Assembly: GCA_018697195.1 (NCBI GenBank)
Contig: JAGMWU010000075.1
Coordinates: forward strand, 124,001-188,000
Direction: 5' to 3'
Source: Certhia americana
Taxonomy: Eukaryota > Chordata > Aves > Passeriformes > Certhiidae
Length of the DNA stretch: 64,000 nucleotides
Shown here: positions 22,129-63,281 of the stretch, one piece after another
How the letters are laid out: every line of letters begins with the position of its first letter
How positions within the stretch are numbered: the stretch's first letter is position 1
Notes under the pieces: generated by a model
What the model was told of the DNA's origin: nothing
Database searches by the model: none
Seen by the model: the letters and a program-made list of their open reading frames with translations, nothing else
Position numbers and translations under genes: made by a program

Positions 22129-23009
22129 AAAAAGAATTGTACCACCAGTTGCTTGCAGGTGAACTCCTGCCTGGAAAATTCTGCTGCTAAAAGAAGGAAT
22201 ATTCTGCCCTGCCCACTCCTGACTTGGAAACCTGGAAACGTTTCAGCAAAATGCTTCCTCCTTACAAGGTGAGTAAGCAGAGCCAGCTTGGAGCAAGGAG
22301 CTGGGGTTGCCTTGGAGGACAGAGAGAACAGCTGTGCCCACATACTAGTAGAGTGACTGGTGGAGAGAATGACTTCTAAACCCTCCACATGAATATTAAA
22401 GGATTTAGAAGCCACATAATCCAGGTGTACCTGATGACCTTGCTGAACTTCAGATCTTGCCTAGAGGCACTAACCTGAAGTCAGGCCAAAGTGATTCTTT
22501 TCTTCATTAGTTTGACAGTTTTCAAACATAAAAAAACCCCAAAACCCCACTGAACAGAATTGCCACAGACTTGTCATGCCAAGTATAGTTCAACTTCACA
22601 CACTTGGGATGCATGTTGGTAATCCGCATTTTGGACTCTTCTTCCTTCTACTTAAAAAGACTGTCATCATTTAGAGTCTCGCAAGCTTTTGGCAGCCACA
22701 AAGAAAAAGCACACAGCTCTCAAGGGCAGAAATACATTACTTTTTGGGCTGGGGTAATGTAGAATATCTGATGCCTAATGCTTTGCTAATCACCAAAGAT
22801 TTTATCACTTGTGTAAGAAGAAGGGGCAAAAGAAACCAGCCAGAAGACATCGAGTCTTAAGCCTAAGAAAATGCAATGCTTAAGAATGGAGTGTGTTAAT
22901 CAAAATCAGGCTTTTTCCTAATCCAGCAGGCAAATGCTCTTGCAGGTTACAGCAACACAGCATGCAGCAGTTGGAACCATTCAGGTAAAGAGCACAGCAA
23001 GAGCTAAGG

Positions 23010-23571
23010 TGTGCTGGTTTGGGCTGGGATAACTTAATTTCCCCAGTAGCTGGTAGTGGCTGTGTTTTGGACTTGTTCTGGAACAGTGCTGATAACACAG
23101 GGATGTTTTAGATCCTGCTGAGCAGGGCATGCACAGAGCCAAGGCCTTTTCTGCTCCTCTCCCAACCCACCACTGACAAGACTGGGGGGCACAGGGCATT
23201 GGGAGGGGACTTGACTGGGACAGCTTTATCCAACTGGCCAGAGGGACATCCCAGACCATATGGTGTCATGGGCAGCATATAGAGCTGGGGGGAGACAGAA
23301 GAAGGCAGGACATTTGGAATGCTGGTGTTTGTCTTCTCAAGTCACCGTGGTACAGTCATGGAGCCCGACTTTCCTGGGATGGCCAAACACCTGCCTGCCC
23401 ATGGGAAGCGGGGAATGAACTCTGTCTTGCTTGTGTGCATGGCTTTTGCTTTTCTGTCAAACTGCCTTTATCTCAACCTACTGGTTTTCCTCCTCTCATT
23501 CTTCTAACCCCCTCACCATCTCACCAGGGGGAGGAGAGAAGGGCTGAGCTGCTGCCTGGGGCTAAACCACA
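23010..23571 (+). mobile_element. Avian endogenous-retrovirus solo LTR (plus orientation)
   Basis: It begins TGTGCTGGTTTGGGCTGGGA and has the CAGTAGCTGGTAGTGGCTG and CTGATAACACAGGGATG blocks. A later part has TTATCTCAACCTACTGG and CACCAGGGGGAGGAG, and it ends at GGGGCTAAACCACA. This is the same general avian LTR type as the element at 11129-11642. No internal retroviral genes flank it. The five bases on each side do not form a clear target-site duplication, so it is probably old. Confidence 0.8.
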
Positions 23572-24135
23572 AGAAGTCTGTGTATGTGTCACTGGCTAGT
23601 AAATACTGACAGTAAAAAGCACGCTTTAATCAATATCCAAACAATGCCTCCACAGACAAGTCACATGCCATAATAAACCACGAAACTGAAAGGCAAATTC
23701 AGAGCAAGAGCCAGCCAAGTAACTCTGGGTACAGTCCTTGCACAAGGCAGGGCGTGTGAAGGTGTGAATAAGCTCAAAGTTTGGGCAACAGTTTTGGTAA
23801 AATACTTGCTTCATAGGAAGTTTGTAAGAAAGACAAGACAACTAAAGTTGAGGTCGAAAAAAGCAACAAACTATTCTGAACATGCATAAGATGATGGCTG
23901 CAAGGCAAACCTCTGTACAAGCTACAGTATATTACTCTGAGCACATGAAGCTGAGTGAGTTGCATGAAAAACAGCAGTTGCACTGAACCAAAGGCTGTAC
24001 AAGATGAATAAAGAAGCAGCAGCAGAATTTACACTGTTTGAAGTAGTCAGTATACTTATCCCAGTTTCTGTTAGGTTTGTGTATTGCTCATTTTTTCAGG
24101 CATCACACTTGTTACTTGTGTATGAGCATCCTGCA

Positions 24136-24193
24136 TATGGGTATTTATTTTGATTACAATCAAAATTAATTATAATCAGAATAAATACCCATA
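24136..24193. repeat. Inverted repeat with 25-bp arms
   Basis: The arms at 24136-24160 and 24169-24193 are complementary at 23 of 25 positions with an 8-base loop. The sequence is AT-rich. No terminal duplication or transposase relic was noticed around it. Confidence 0.8.
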
Positions 24194-27100
24194 ATCATCA
24201 TTTGAGTGGGTATTACTGATGTTAGAGACATCATAACCTTTACTGAGAGGTAACAAATTTGTAATCTCTGGAAGTCTGCAGAGGTTTCAAAGATAAGAAC
24301 AGAATTTTCTTGTCCAGGTAGTACCACTGAGGAAAAAGTGTGACATTAGTTTACTACCTTATAGCATATGGATAATGGATCATATGGATGATGGATTATA
24401 TGGATGACATAATACACTACAAAATTTTTTGTCCAAACTATGGTTGATGCTGTATCTGGAGCCCTGCCTGAATTGGTGGGCACTTAGGGGCATTCTTCTC
24501 ATCTGCAAATAGCAATTCTGTTGATGGCAATTCCAGGGAAAGATTGTCTTTTCCCTGTAAAAAGAAATCTAACACTGAAAAAAAAAAGATGGTGGGTTTA
24601 TTTACTTTGGCAGTTTATAAAATCTGTGTTTCCTTACCTTTACAGTGAAGTCAGAAATGACACCTGTGCTGAGCAGGATAACCACAGACACCCATAGCAG
24701 GAAGCATGGTGTTCCCACCTCTTGCTGAGAAGCAAGTTTGAATAATTATAACTCTTCTTGCTCCTTGATGATCCATCTATCACTCTTATTTTTCAAAGGA
24801 AAACTTTGTCTGACACTTGCAGTGATGAAAGAGTAGGTTCTGGCAACTCTCTTGTCCTTCAGGAGCAAAGGAAAGCATCTAGACTCAGTGCAGGCTTAAG
24901 GCATTCACTATTTCCAGTAGGGTTCAGACGAACATAATGATTGCATCAGAATTGAAGGCTGAGTGTGAAACTTCAAAAAGTCTGTAGACTTGTAAATGCT
25001 TTTTCTGAATCTCCATAGCAATATTGCTCCATCAGGAAAAGCAGAACTGCAATCATAACCACACTTTAATGTCTGGGGGAGGCAGGAGGTAGAAGAGCAC
25101 GGGGTGAGTCAGCACACATTGTGAAATACTCATTCATGCATCACCAGAATCACCCAAATGTTGGCATCAACAGGTAACAGGGAAAACAATAGTGCAGCTG
25201 AAACTAATGTTTCCAGACAAAGCTGTTTTGCACAGCTCTCCACTGAGCTGTGCAGGAAGACTTGGTACTTCAGAAAATTACCAGCTAGCTCCAGTTATTT
25301 CAATGAGGGTTCAAAAAAGGTTTATTCCCATTCTCCTTGGAATGATTTCTTTGAAGTGAATTCAGGAACATGCAGTTTAACTACCTGCACACCTATTATT
25401 CAAACATTCATGTCGTTACCTCAAGTTCATCGGTGTAACAGCAGCAGCCTCACCTGTTTTGCTGCATCCTTGCCCTCTCCCACCCCTCATACACCTGCTC
25501 CAACCAGGAGGTTTTGACTAAAGATCCTTCTTTCAGTGCAGGTGCCATGAGGTACACACCATGTAAAAGTCCAAGGAAAGCTGTGTGGCAGGTCAGCTTT
25601 ATTTTCAGCAGTGGAAGGGCATGTGCCTCACATCAGGAAATCCTGTTTGTGCACACAAACCTTTCTGTCTTGTCCGAACAAAAGAGTGGATCATCTACCT
25701 TGGTTTTCATGCCACCACCTCAAGCAACATTAACCCTCCTAGGAAAAGCCAACTACCTTGTCTTGGGAAGAGTTTTCTCGCATAACAAAGCATAAATTAC
25801 TTATTTCCAACAATGAAATCACTAGATCTCATACTTACCTCTGTGAGGAGCCAAGCTGGGGACAGTTTGAATTAACTCATATTTTTCTTGATGTATTTTA
25901 ATGTTTTCTTAACTGAGGGGTATCAGCTCATCCCAGATTCTCACCTACCGGTAGTGGGAAATCAGACCCATATTCTTCCTTCCTTTTACTCCTTTTCTTT
26001 CTGCAAAGTTTAATGACAACTTTCAGGAACAACACACTTCTGAGAAGGGCACACAAGTAACTGTTTGCTAACATAGATGCCTAGTCTTCATTTAATCTCC
26101 ACAGTGTGATTTTACTATGTATAATCAGACCTTGATGATAAACCTGTGTGACAAGCAATATTAGGGTATTTCTTGGGAGGATCCCTCCAGCTGTGGCCAG
26201 ATAGGACACAACACTCCAGGACAGAAGAACGTGAATAAACTTGGCTGCCCAAAGCAGGGACACCACAGAGCAGGATGTAGTACCACACTTTAATCCCATA
26301 TTTGTCCTTAAGTATATTCAAGAAATTAATTTAGTAAAGCTGGGAAAGCTTTTCAAACATGTACATGGCAGTCTTCTTTTCCCTCAGCATTTGGATTAAA
26401 AGCTAAACCCAAAACCAGCAAACCTTTTCCTGTCCAAATTTTTGAATGACTAACCAAGCAGGGGAGGTTTATTACCACCACCCGTGAGGTTCTGCTGCCC
26501 TTTACCTTTTGTACTGATTTAAATAATGCTTCTCCATTATGGCTGCTTCTGAAACCTTTCAACTTAAAGCATTCAAGGAAAAAAAAAAAAACCTACAGTT
26601 TGTTTCCAAGCCATATTTTAGTATTTCCCAGCCAACTACAATTCCTGCCCAGTTGCATGAGCAGTCACAAAACAATACTGCCAACAATCTGCTCAAATAC
26701 CCTTGTAAAAAACTGAGACATTCTGTTCTTCTTAAACTCTGTGTTTTAATTCTCCCTAATATCCCACACGTCCCCAAGCTATCAGACATGGCTTAGGATA
26801 AATGTTGTGACCTGCCACATAGATTCATAAAACATCCTGGTCTGGGATTCTTTGAAATAAAATCATCAGCTCATTAACTCATGGACATGGTTGGTAACAC
26901 TTGTTCAAGGAGTGTTTAACTAATTTAGACAGAAAAATGCCCTGAAGGTTTCCTCCACCACAAAATGAAATACCACTCTCCAAGTGGAGAGGGAGGATTC
27001 AGAGCCTTGCACGTCTTTAGACCAAGGCAGGTCCCTGCCAGTACACACAATTCAAGGCAGCGTAAACAGTGCAGATCTAAATGCAATCTCATTTTTGTGA

Positions 27101-27591
27101 CAATGTACAAACCCACATTGAAGTTCTTCCTGAATTAATCAGCAAGAAACCATCACAGCCACCAGTCCTTGCTATTATGCTCTGCACAAACATAAATATT
27201 CATGGCTACCTAATCAAGTTTAGAACCACAGATTAGTTCAGAAGGGCTGTTCTAAAGGCAAGAAGGAAAACTTTTTGTAAACATTCAGAACTACCCTGAC
27301 TTTTACCTTCTTCCCCCTTATCCAATGTAAGTTGTCAGGGACGGATCACTCAGAGGTTCCGTAGCAGAGTCAGAAGTTGGGCTTTGCTCCCAGTGCAATC
27401 AGACTGAAGAGCAATGAGGTCACTCTGCCACATCAGTATCCACCTGGCAATGCCTACACAAGTGCCAGAGAAAATTGCACCACCACTGGTGTCTGCCACC
27501 ACCAGGAAGGAATACATCCAAACTCCAGCACCACCAGGCACAGCAGAGAGAAAACACCACTAACAGAGTTCATGGTCGTTAAAGAGGTCTG

Positions 27592-27652
27592 TTTATTTGC
27601 TGCAGGGTCCAACACTTTCTTCACTGCTGCCATAAACACAGTCAACTTTATT
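27592..27652 (-). terminator. Possible distal poly(A) signals for KIAA0930
   Basis: Two AATAAA hexamers on the minus strand (TTTATT at 27592-27597 and 27647-27652) lie within 60 bases of each other, about 4.8 kb beyond the KIAA0930 stop codon. They are candidates only, because other minus-strand AATAAA hexamers occur further left. Confidence 0.25.
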
Positions 27653-28934
27653 TTTGGTGCACAACATTCTCCTTGCTCTTTGTTCAAATGGCTCAGTACA
27701 GTGCCAGCACAATTTTCAACCCATCACCTTTTAAGCAACACCAATGATCGATGAGGCAAATAATACCCAAACCATGCAACATGTGTTAGGCTGCTAAAAT
27801 TAGGCTGAGAATATTTATATATTTACACAGAGAACGTTCAACATTGCAACTTGCTTGCAGACTTGTATTATCCTCACCAAGTATCCAAACAGCTACATTC
27901 TGGTGTAAAATACTCTTCTGTTTAAGGTTTCGTGTAAAAGCTACTTACTTCACAATGCCTTTAACTGGATTCTACCGTACCTATTTTTGACACAGAATTT
28001 CTACACACCAGCACCACACCCTCGCAGTCATACCTTGCAGAATGTGTAAGGCATTTGCAGACATCTGATTGCTGTGACCACAGGAAATCTACTTTTCCAG
28101 AGCTTTCAGTCATAACCTTTGGAAACCATGAGAGTCTTTCAAATACAAAGGGTGAATTCATATGAGAGACACTGTTAATCCAAGAACTATAAACTTGGCA
28201 TTTCTTGACACTGCTACATACAACACAGATAGAATTTAAGACTAATAAATTATTTTCCTAAATAAAAATTTGTTCTTAAACCCCACTGGGTAACAACAGG
28301 GCTTAGGCACTTCTGAAGATTTTATCTTACATCTGTCTTTAATATGGAAGCTTCAGACTACCAAATACAGGACAAGCAATCATCTCGAAAAGGAAAAATT
28401 AATGACTGGCAAGAAGTGGGTCAACAGTCTAAGAGTATAGTCTATTTCCCTGGATTCCACATCCATACAGAACTTTAGTGACCAGATGGGATTCTGTACA
28501 TGAGGGTCTGCTGGAAGAAATCTGTCTGCAGAGTCAAGGCCTTCACTGTCTAAATAATGGACATGCTTTGGGAAATACATATTACTGTGAAAAGCCACCT
28601 GTGCAAACAATTTTCTGGAAAGCAAACTATGCCCAGATATAGAAAACTATAAAAACAGTAACAGCAATCCAGAGCCCAACATGCCCAAGCCTTGTAAACA
28701 ATGAAGACCAGGAGAATTAAAAAGAGAAGGAACAGGGACCAACACAAACTGGATAAACCAGGACAGCTGAAAGACTCATAGAGTTACTAAAAGCATCTTC
28801 TTTTAAAAGGAGATTTGGAATCCACATTGTCCTGGCTGGTAGTAAGAGAACATAATTTCACATACATAGTGGTCTCTAAGGCAGAGCAATAATCAACTAG
28901 TACAAAATAATTAATTTAAGAGCTTTCTTAGGAC

Positions 28935-28951
28935 AAAAAAAAAAAAAAAAA
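28935..28951. repeat. Poly-A tract, 17 bases
   Basis: An uninterrupted A17. The flanks do not look like a processed retrocopy. Confidence 0.9.
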
Positions 28952-29534
28952 GCTTTTTATACTCCTTAAATCAATAGAAGTGAAAATCTTGTTATGGGTG
29001 AAAATATTCACATTCTTGTATTTGACAATCTATTAATATACAACATCTATTCATCTATTAAAAGCTAAAGTGGTAAGTCTTGATCTGCAGAGGGAGCAAA
29101 TGGGCAGAAGGATAGAAGGAGTGAACTGAGCAATGAGGTATGGCAGAATTCCACAGAGAAAAAGCTGTTCTGCAAGGTTTCCCAAATTTGTTAACTGAGC
29201 TGCATCTTCAAACGTCAGCATAACTAATGAAACCCACTGTGCTCCAACCATTAAGACAATGACAGCCAAACAGCCTTCATGGCACTGCAGGACACACCAG
29301 CTCCATCTGCAGCAATTACTTCAATGGCCAACAGGGGCTGAATCCAGTTTACTGCTTCAGAGCTACAGAATCAAACCTCCTCCAAATAGGGTGAGAGGTT
29401 CTTACTAACATTCACTTTTCTTTTTTGATGTAGTGCAATAGCCCGCTAAGGGTCCAGTTGTGCCATCCTGACCCAAAACTTTTTGATTAAACTCCCTGTC
29501 AATCTGTCAATGATTATCATTGTCAATCTGTTAA

Positions 29535-29559
29535 AATTGGTTGTCAATGACAACCAATT
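29535..29559. repeat. Perfect palindrome, 12-bp arms
   Basis: AATTGGTTGTCA at 29535-29546 and its exact reverse complement at 29548-29559 are separated by one base. It sits within a patch where TGTCAATCTG-like words recur (29495-29530). Confidence 0.9.
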
Positions 29560-31702
29560 ATAATTTTCAGGGTTTCTTCAAAAGCAGAACAAAATGTGGA
29601 ATTTGATAACAAAAACTGGGAACCACTGGCTATACATATGAAGTCCAAGACAGTTGTTTAAAGAAGGAATAACTGAGAACCTGGCACATCTTTGCTTCCA
29701 AAAAGCACTATTGACATTCAGTAGACTTTCTGACCTCTATTTTCCATGGATGTCCATGAGGGCATACTTGTAGTCCTTTTCTACTAGAAAAGGTGAGTCT
29801 TCAATGTACCTATAGCATATCCCACTAGCAAGATACAAGAAATATATTTACTTTTTTTAGGACATTACAGCCCTTGAAACACTAGACATCAAAATCCAAC
29901 CACATACATGTAACAGAGCAGATGATACCTCCTGAAACACAGATGTAGGATCTAAACTGTACCTTCCACAGCACTGCTTTTAAGCTAATGCACTAGCTTA
30001 GAATCATTCTTCATTTGCTTTGAAATCTTACACAGCAAGATTTTCTCAGTCTTTCAAATCACACAAAGTCAAGCCACCTAAACATAACACACAACACCAA
30101 GGGAGCATTACAAATTCCTGTCCACTGAGAAGTGTTCAGGCACCTACCACTGAGGGTCCTATCTGGATACAATTCCTTTTTACATTGTTCCTCTGGCTGC
30201 CTGACTGAAAGATACCAATTGTCACAATGACTACAAATGTGAACCCTCTCTCCCTTCCCTCTGCAATGAACGTTTGAAGGAAAACCAAGCACTGATTTGC
30301 CCAGTCCAACAGTATGAAAGCGCAGAGTAAAGAGCACATTGAGAGGCTTGTTTTCTAGCTGAGGAGTTGTTTAATTCTCAGCACAGGCAAAGAGAATATT
30401 TGTACTGACTGATGCCAGGCACACTACCTGTAGGATCTCAGGTACCCACACAGGCTGCCTGGCAAGTTCCTTGAGAGGGCACTTCAGCTGTTGAGTGAGG
30501 ACTCCACCTCTCTCTGGGCTCAGGGAGAAAGCCTGGGGCAACCAGGTTAGAAGGTGGAAACACCCTCACCTCCACACAGACCACAGGCAACATTCCAAGG
30601 TTGCAGCATGAAAAGTGGGTGTGCTGGTAATGAGAAAGGGAACATTTTTCTAATGCCTTGCAACACATTTGAAGCCAACTGAAAACTGGTCAGCTGTCCC
30701 TGTCATACACTCATGCTGCCAGTGTAAGAAAGGCTGTGCTAAAGTGACAGCTTCCAGGCCTGGCCTCAAATACAGACAGACCTTCTTACCATGCTGGAGT
30801 CATCAGGTTGGGCTGAAGGGCAAATTTGGTCTGCCTTTATGCTGAAGTGGAGCTATTTCCATAGAATCTAGCCTGAGGAAAAAAAAGCAGAAAGTCCTAT
30901 TTGAGAGGTTAAGTCATTAGATGCTACTGTGAGAGTAACAGCAAAGCACTTGGGAAAGACCAGGTATGAGGGAGACAAAGGTCCAGGCTCAGAGCACATG
31001 CCACAGCATCAGGTTTAGGTGCTCAGAGTCTGAAAAGTGATAAAAATGGCATCTTTGCTCTCCCTTTGTGCATGCACTGGAGTCTCATGTGCCTCAAGGG
31101 ACACGCCACCACTCCCACTGCTGTGTGGTCCTAAATTGACCCAAGCATGTACTGGCTCTCATCAGAATAGTCAGTCAGAGCACAGCAACCTCAACATTCA
31201 ATCATTTTGTTCTCAAATATCAAGGACAGCAGTTTTGCTGTTTAGAGAGAGCTGAACTTCATATGTAAACATAAGGCTGTTTTCCTGAGAGCTCCTGACA
31301 CACCATTTTCAGATCTCCCACTATGCAATTTTTAGTCACTTTTCAGAACAGAATTATGTTTCCATCTTCTGTATTTCAAGAAAGCTCTCTGTGCTTCAGC
31401 ATGTAACAACCAAAGACGGAAAATCAGGACGAGCTGCCTGACCATAAAGCAGCTCCCATACCCTCCTTGGCTACCAAGGGTACTGCAAGGATGACTACAA
31501 ACTCTCAAGTCCAGTGCATGCAGGAGGATGGGTAACTGGTAAGGTTTCAGGCCTTTGGAGACTGATTACAGTCTCCTGTTTTTTCACCTTAGACTCAAAC
31601 TGGTATTGACTCAGCTGAGAGAATGATAAGCAGCATTAGTAGTGGAGATGAGCCTCAGCTTTACTATAGCAGCACATTTTAGCCTTCTTTTCACTGGCTC
31701 AT

Positions 31703-31708
31703 TTTATT
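31703..31708 (-). terminator. KIAA0930: Proximal AATAAA poly(A) signal of KIAA0930 (candidate)
   Basis: TTTATT on the plus strand is AATAAA for KIAA0930, about 690 bases after its stop codon. It is the first canonical hexamer downstream of the stop. Confidence 0.5.
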
Positions 31709-31908
31709 AGCCAGTCCTTGAGGATGAAAATGTTGCTGTTCTTTGGTAGATACGGAAATCTATCAGCAGAGTTCACCTGTCCTAACACTGACATGAAAAA
31801 TGGGAACATTTTCAGCCTCTCTTAAGCTCTGACCTGACCTGCTGCACATACCAAAACAGCAATGTATCTTTTTCCTTTTCTTCCCTTAGCAGGAAGCTGC
31901 TCTCTCCC

Positions 31909-31942
31909 CACACATACACACACACACACGCACGCACGCACA
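31909..31942. repeat. CA / CGCA microsatellite
   Basis: A CA repeat (with one CATA interruption) passes into CGCA units, then degenerates. Confidence 0.9.
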
Positions 31943-32391
31943 TGTGCTCGCACACGGCTGATCAGATGAGGAGAGGGTATGGCCAGAGTCTATGGAGCAA
32001 TGTCCAATAGCACATCATTATGAAATTCTTAGAATGTTTCTCCCAAAGAATATAAAGTTTAGCACATTCTGTACATGTTGTTGGCTTCTTAGTTATAAAG
32101 TAAACAAAGTAGCAAACTGTCCGTAAAGTGTTGACTCGGTTTAAACGCAGCCCCTTCTTGTTTTATCGTGCTGAAAGTCCTCTTCCAGTCAGAAACACTC
32201 CAGTGATGTGGGCATTCGGTGTGTGACAGCAGAGGAAGGAAGAAAGAGGCACTTTTGATCGGCTGGTATTCCTGGACATCCCTTTTTCCTGCGGAGGTCT
32301 ATGTTCCTGACACTAGATGGTAGTGTTAGCACGGAAAACCGCTGTGGATAGGCACTTGGCAACAAGGCTCCAAGGCAGTGCCCGCCCTCTG

Positions 32392-60827
<28,436 letters not shown>

Positions 60828-62073
60828 TTAGCACAACACCAGAGCTGTAGCTCTTAAGTTCTTCCACGGTGCACAGACCAGCTGTCACTTGGCCAGAGCC
60901 CATGGCCTGTCTTGGGCCACTGTCAAGCACATCCCAGCAGCCAATCTGCCCCTCTGCCCCACAGGCAAAGGGTCAGGTCAGACCCTGGCTCTGCCTGTGC
61001 TATGAAGAAGAGTGGGGCCAACACATCAAAGCCACACTTGAGCACTTTCAAAGACATGTAATGACAGTCTTGTCAATGCTCCAGCCACCTTTTCCACCTA
61101 AAAGGTTTCTTATGGGGTCTTGGGAATTACAGCAAATCCTTCAGGAAACAACAGCTGATGCCTTCCTTAAACCAATACACAGGAACAAGAATGCACCTGT
61201 GCAGGGGTGAATGTAATTCACCCTCTCTCTGACAAAAGAATAAAATCCAACTCAAGGAAATGATGAGTTCACAAATCCTAATTACACAGTAAAAAAGTGG
61301 GAGGAGAAGGATAAAAATGGGAAGAGAAAGATGCCACAAAGTCTCATTCAATGAGACGAATGACATCAGCATTAGCAATAGCACTGCAGTTGGCCTCTCC
61401 CCAAGAAAAGGAGGCACACTAGAGGTGACATCTCATTTTGTGGAACTCTTCAAAGTGCTTAGCTTCAATAAAACAGCAAGGGTGCTGCACTTTTTGTATT
61501 GTTAAAGATAAGAAGAGAACCCTGGGGATAGGGGAGCTGATTTCTACTCCATGGAGTGATTGCATCCCCTCCCCAAAGCCCTACTGAGAGATGATAAATG
61601 GCTGTTACAATCAAGCTGTTTTAAACACATGAGGAGAGAAACACTAAAAAATACAATAATTATATTGCTAACAACAAAAACCTAAAAAAGATAGTAGGGA
61701 TAATGGATGGTTATTATGTACAAGAGAGCAAGACAGGTGGAGATGTATGTACACACATGCAACTGCCAACCCCTCCTCCAGAATATCTACGCTTTACAGG
61801 ACATCCTCAGCACATTTTCCTACTTCACTCTGTGTGCAGTACTTGCCAGACAAATCTTTCTTCCAATCTTTAATTATTGAAGGGTGGGCAGGAGATCAAA
61901 CTTTCAAAATTTTATGAGACAGATGTGTGATTGAAAGAAAAATATTAAGCGTCTCCAAACAAAATAATAAAGTAATATTGAAGCCACAATAAAAGTCCAT
62001 TGATGGACCATGCACAGAATACGTTAGTCAACATCACACAGGATAGTATTTGAAAATATGTATATAGCTGATT

Positions 62074-62092
62074 TAAAAAAAAAAAAAAAAAA
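62074..62092. repeat. Poly-A tract
   Basis: About 19 consecutive A without a recognisable retroposon body upstream. Confidence 0.85.
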
Positions 62093-62599
62093 AGGAAAGG
62101 TTGAGGAAGAACAGCAAAAGGCCAAGATAGTTAGTTCTCATTGCAGGTTAATTCCAGGCCACACTGCAATTGCTTTATTTGCATGACTGCAGTCAAGTAG
62201 TTTCAATTACTTAAGTCAGCATGGAACATAATGTGTAACCCTGAATAAAATGTGCACTAAATACCTGAGTACTATCCATTTTTTTTCCAATAGACAAATT
62301 GAATCAAGCTGGAGAGATCAGATAAGGGATCCTGGACATCTTCATCATGGGAATGTCTCCTTAGGGCACAGATGAACAGACCTGCGTATAGCAGGTACAC
62401 CTGAGAGCACACCATGCAAGAGTGGATTCCAGTGTGTTCAGGCTCACAAAACCAGTCTGAAAAGGGACAGGATTATCACTGATCTGTATATTCACACAGG
62501 AACACCAAGAAGAGAAATAGAATATTCACATTTACGGATAAACCTCTCAGAGTTGCAATGCAAAATGTAACCAAAAATACGTGTTCTATCACCATCTAT

Positions 62600-63281
62600 T
62601 AAAACCAAGTAAGCAGTGCTCTTTGTCTCTTCCAAAACCCACCTCTCATAACCCCAGAGAAGATATCCTCTGTTAATGAGCCAGCCGCTAAAAGAACTAG
62701 TAAGGCAGTGTTCTTTCTCTCTTCCACTACCCATTCTCTGTCCAAAAAGATATCTTCTGTTAATAGGCCATTAAGTCTCACTACTTAACTAATAAAATTA
62801 CATCATCCCATTGTAAAATTCTCCACCCAAAAAGAAAAGCTAAGCATTTCCTACCTAGATAAAATCTAAAATTTAAAACACCAAAGCAGCCTTTCCACTG
62901 TATTCCCAGAGAAAAAACAGGCCCATCTATCACCACCACTAAACCTTCAAAAGAAAACTACACCCTTCTGTAAGATCACTGCTTCAACAAAACCACATCT
63001 GTCACTCCAAAAAATCTACAGCCACCATTTAATCAGACTTCTACCAACACCCTGACCAAGAGTGTAAGGTTGTACTCTGACTCTGTCAGTAGTTTGGGTT
63101 TTTTTGTAGTACCACATTTTTATTTTAGTTTTCCTAAAAAAGAACTGTTATTCTTATTCCCATATCTTTGCCTGAGAGCCCCTTAATTATAATAATTCAA
63201 AGGGAAGAGGTTTACATTTTCCATTTCAAGGAAGGCTCCTGCCTTCCTTAGCAGACACCTGCCTTTTTAAACCAAGACAAC
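62600..63281 (+). mobile_element. Avian endogenous-retrovirus LTR (plus orientation) with an 87-92-bp tandem duplication
   Basis: The 3' half is a common avian LTR end: CAGTAGTTTGGGTTTTTTTG, then AAAGAACTGTTATTCTTATT and CCCATATCTTTGCCTGAGAG, then TTTACATTTTCCATTTCAAG, ending AACCAAGACA at 63281. The left part has two imperfect copies of a unit containing GATATCYTCTGTTAAT at 62662 and 62749. The left border is approximate. It is antisense to KIAA0930. Confidence 0.7.

Larger units (their letters stand above)
18374..22150 (+). other. NUP50: Probable NUP50 3' UTR with alternative poly(A) signals
   Basis: An AATAAA at 18530-18535 would give a 3' UTR of only about 180 nt. Further AATAAA hexamers lie near 20132, 20700, 21410, 22058 and 22123. 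I recall human NUP50 having a 3' UTR of several kb, which would fit an end near 22130-22150. The segment has a perfect hairpin at 20418-20471, a poly-C run near 19952, a GT-rich low-complexity patch at 21510-21582, and an unexplained open frame at 18636-19160. No transposon was recognised in it. Which sites are used cannot be decided from sequence. Confidence 0.6.
22151..27590. other. Intergenic region between the convergent genes
   Basis: No coding exon is recognised. Contents are the solo LTR at 23010-23571, a 25-bp-arm hairpin at 24136-24193, and otherwise unremarkable AT-rich sequence. Short open frames, such as 25158-25517 on the plus strand, show no known motif. Confidence 0.6.
27653..32391 (-). 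other. KIAA0930: Probable KIAA0930 3' UTR and downstream sequence
   Basis: This is sequence 3' of the KIAA0930 stop codon. The nearest minus-strand AATAAA is TTTATT at 31703-31708, giving a 3' UTR of about 0.7 kb. The next clear ones are near 27.6 kb. It holds a CA/CGCA microsatellite at 31909-31942, a 17-base poly-A at 28935-28951 and a perfect palindrome at 29535-29559. No transposon was recognised. Confidence 0.5.

Noticed and set aside
25158..25517. 119-codon plus-strand frame as an intergenic gene
   Set aside because: There is no motif, no splice or promoter context and no known homologue.
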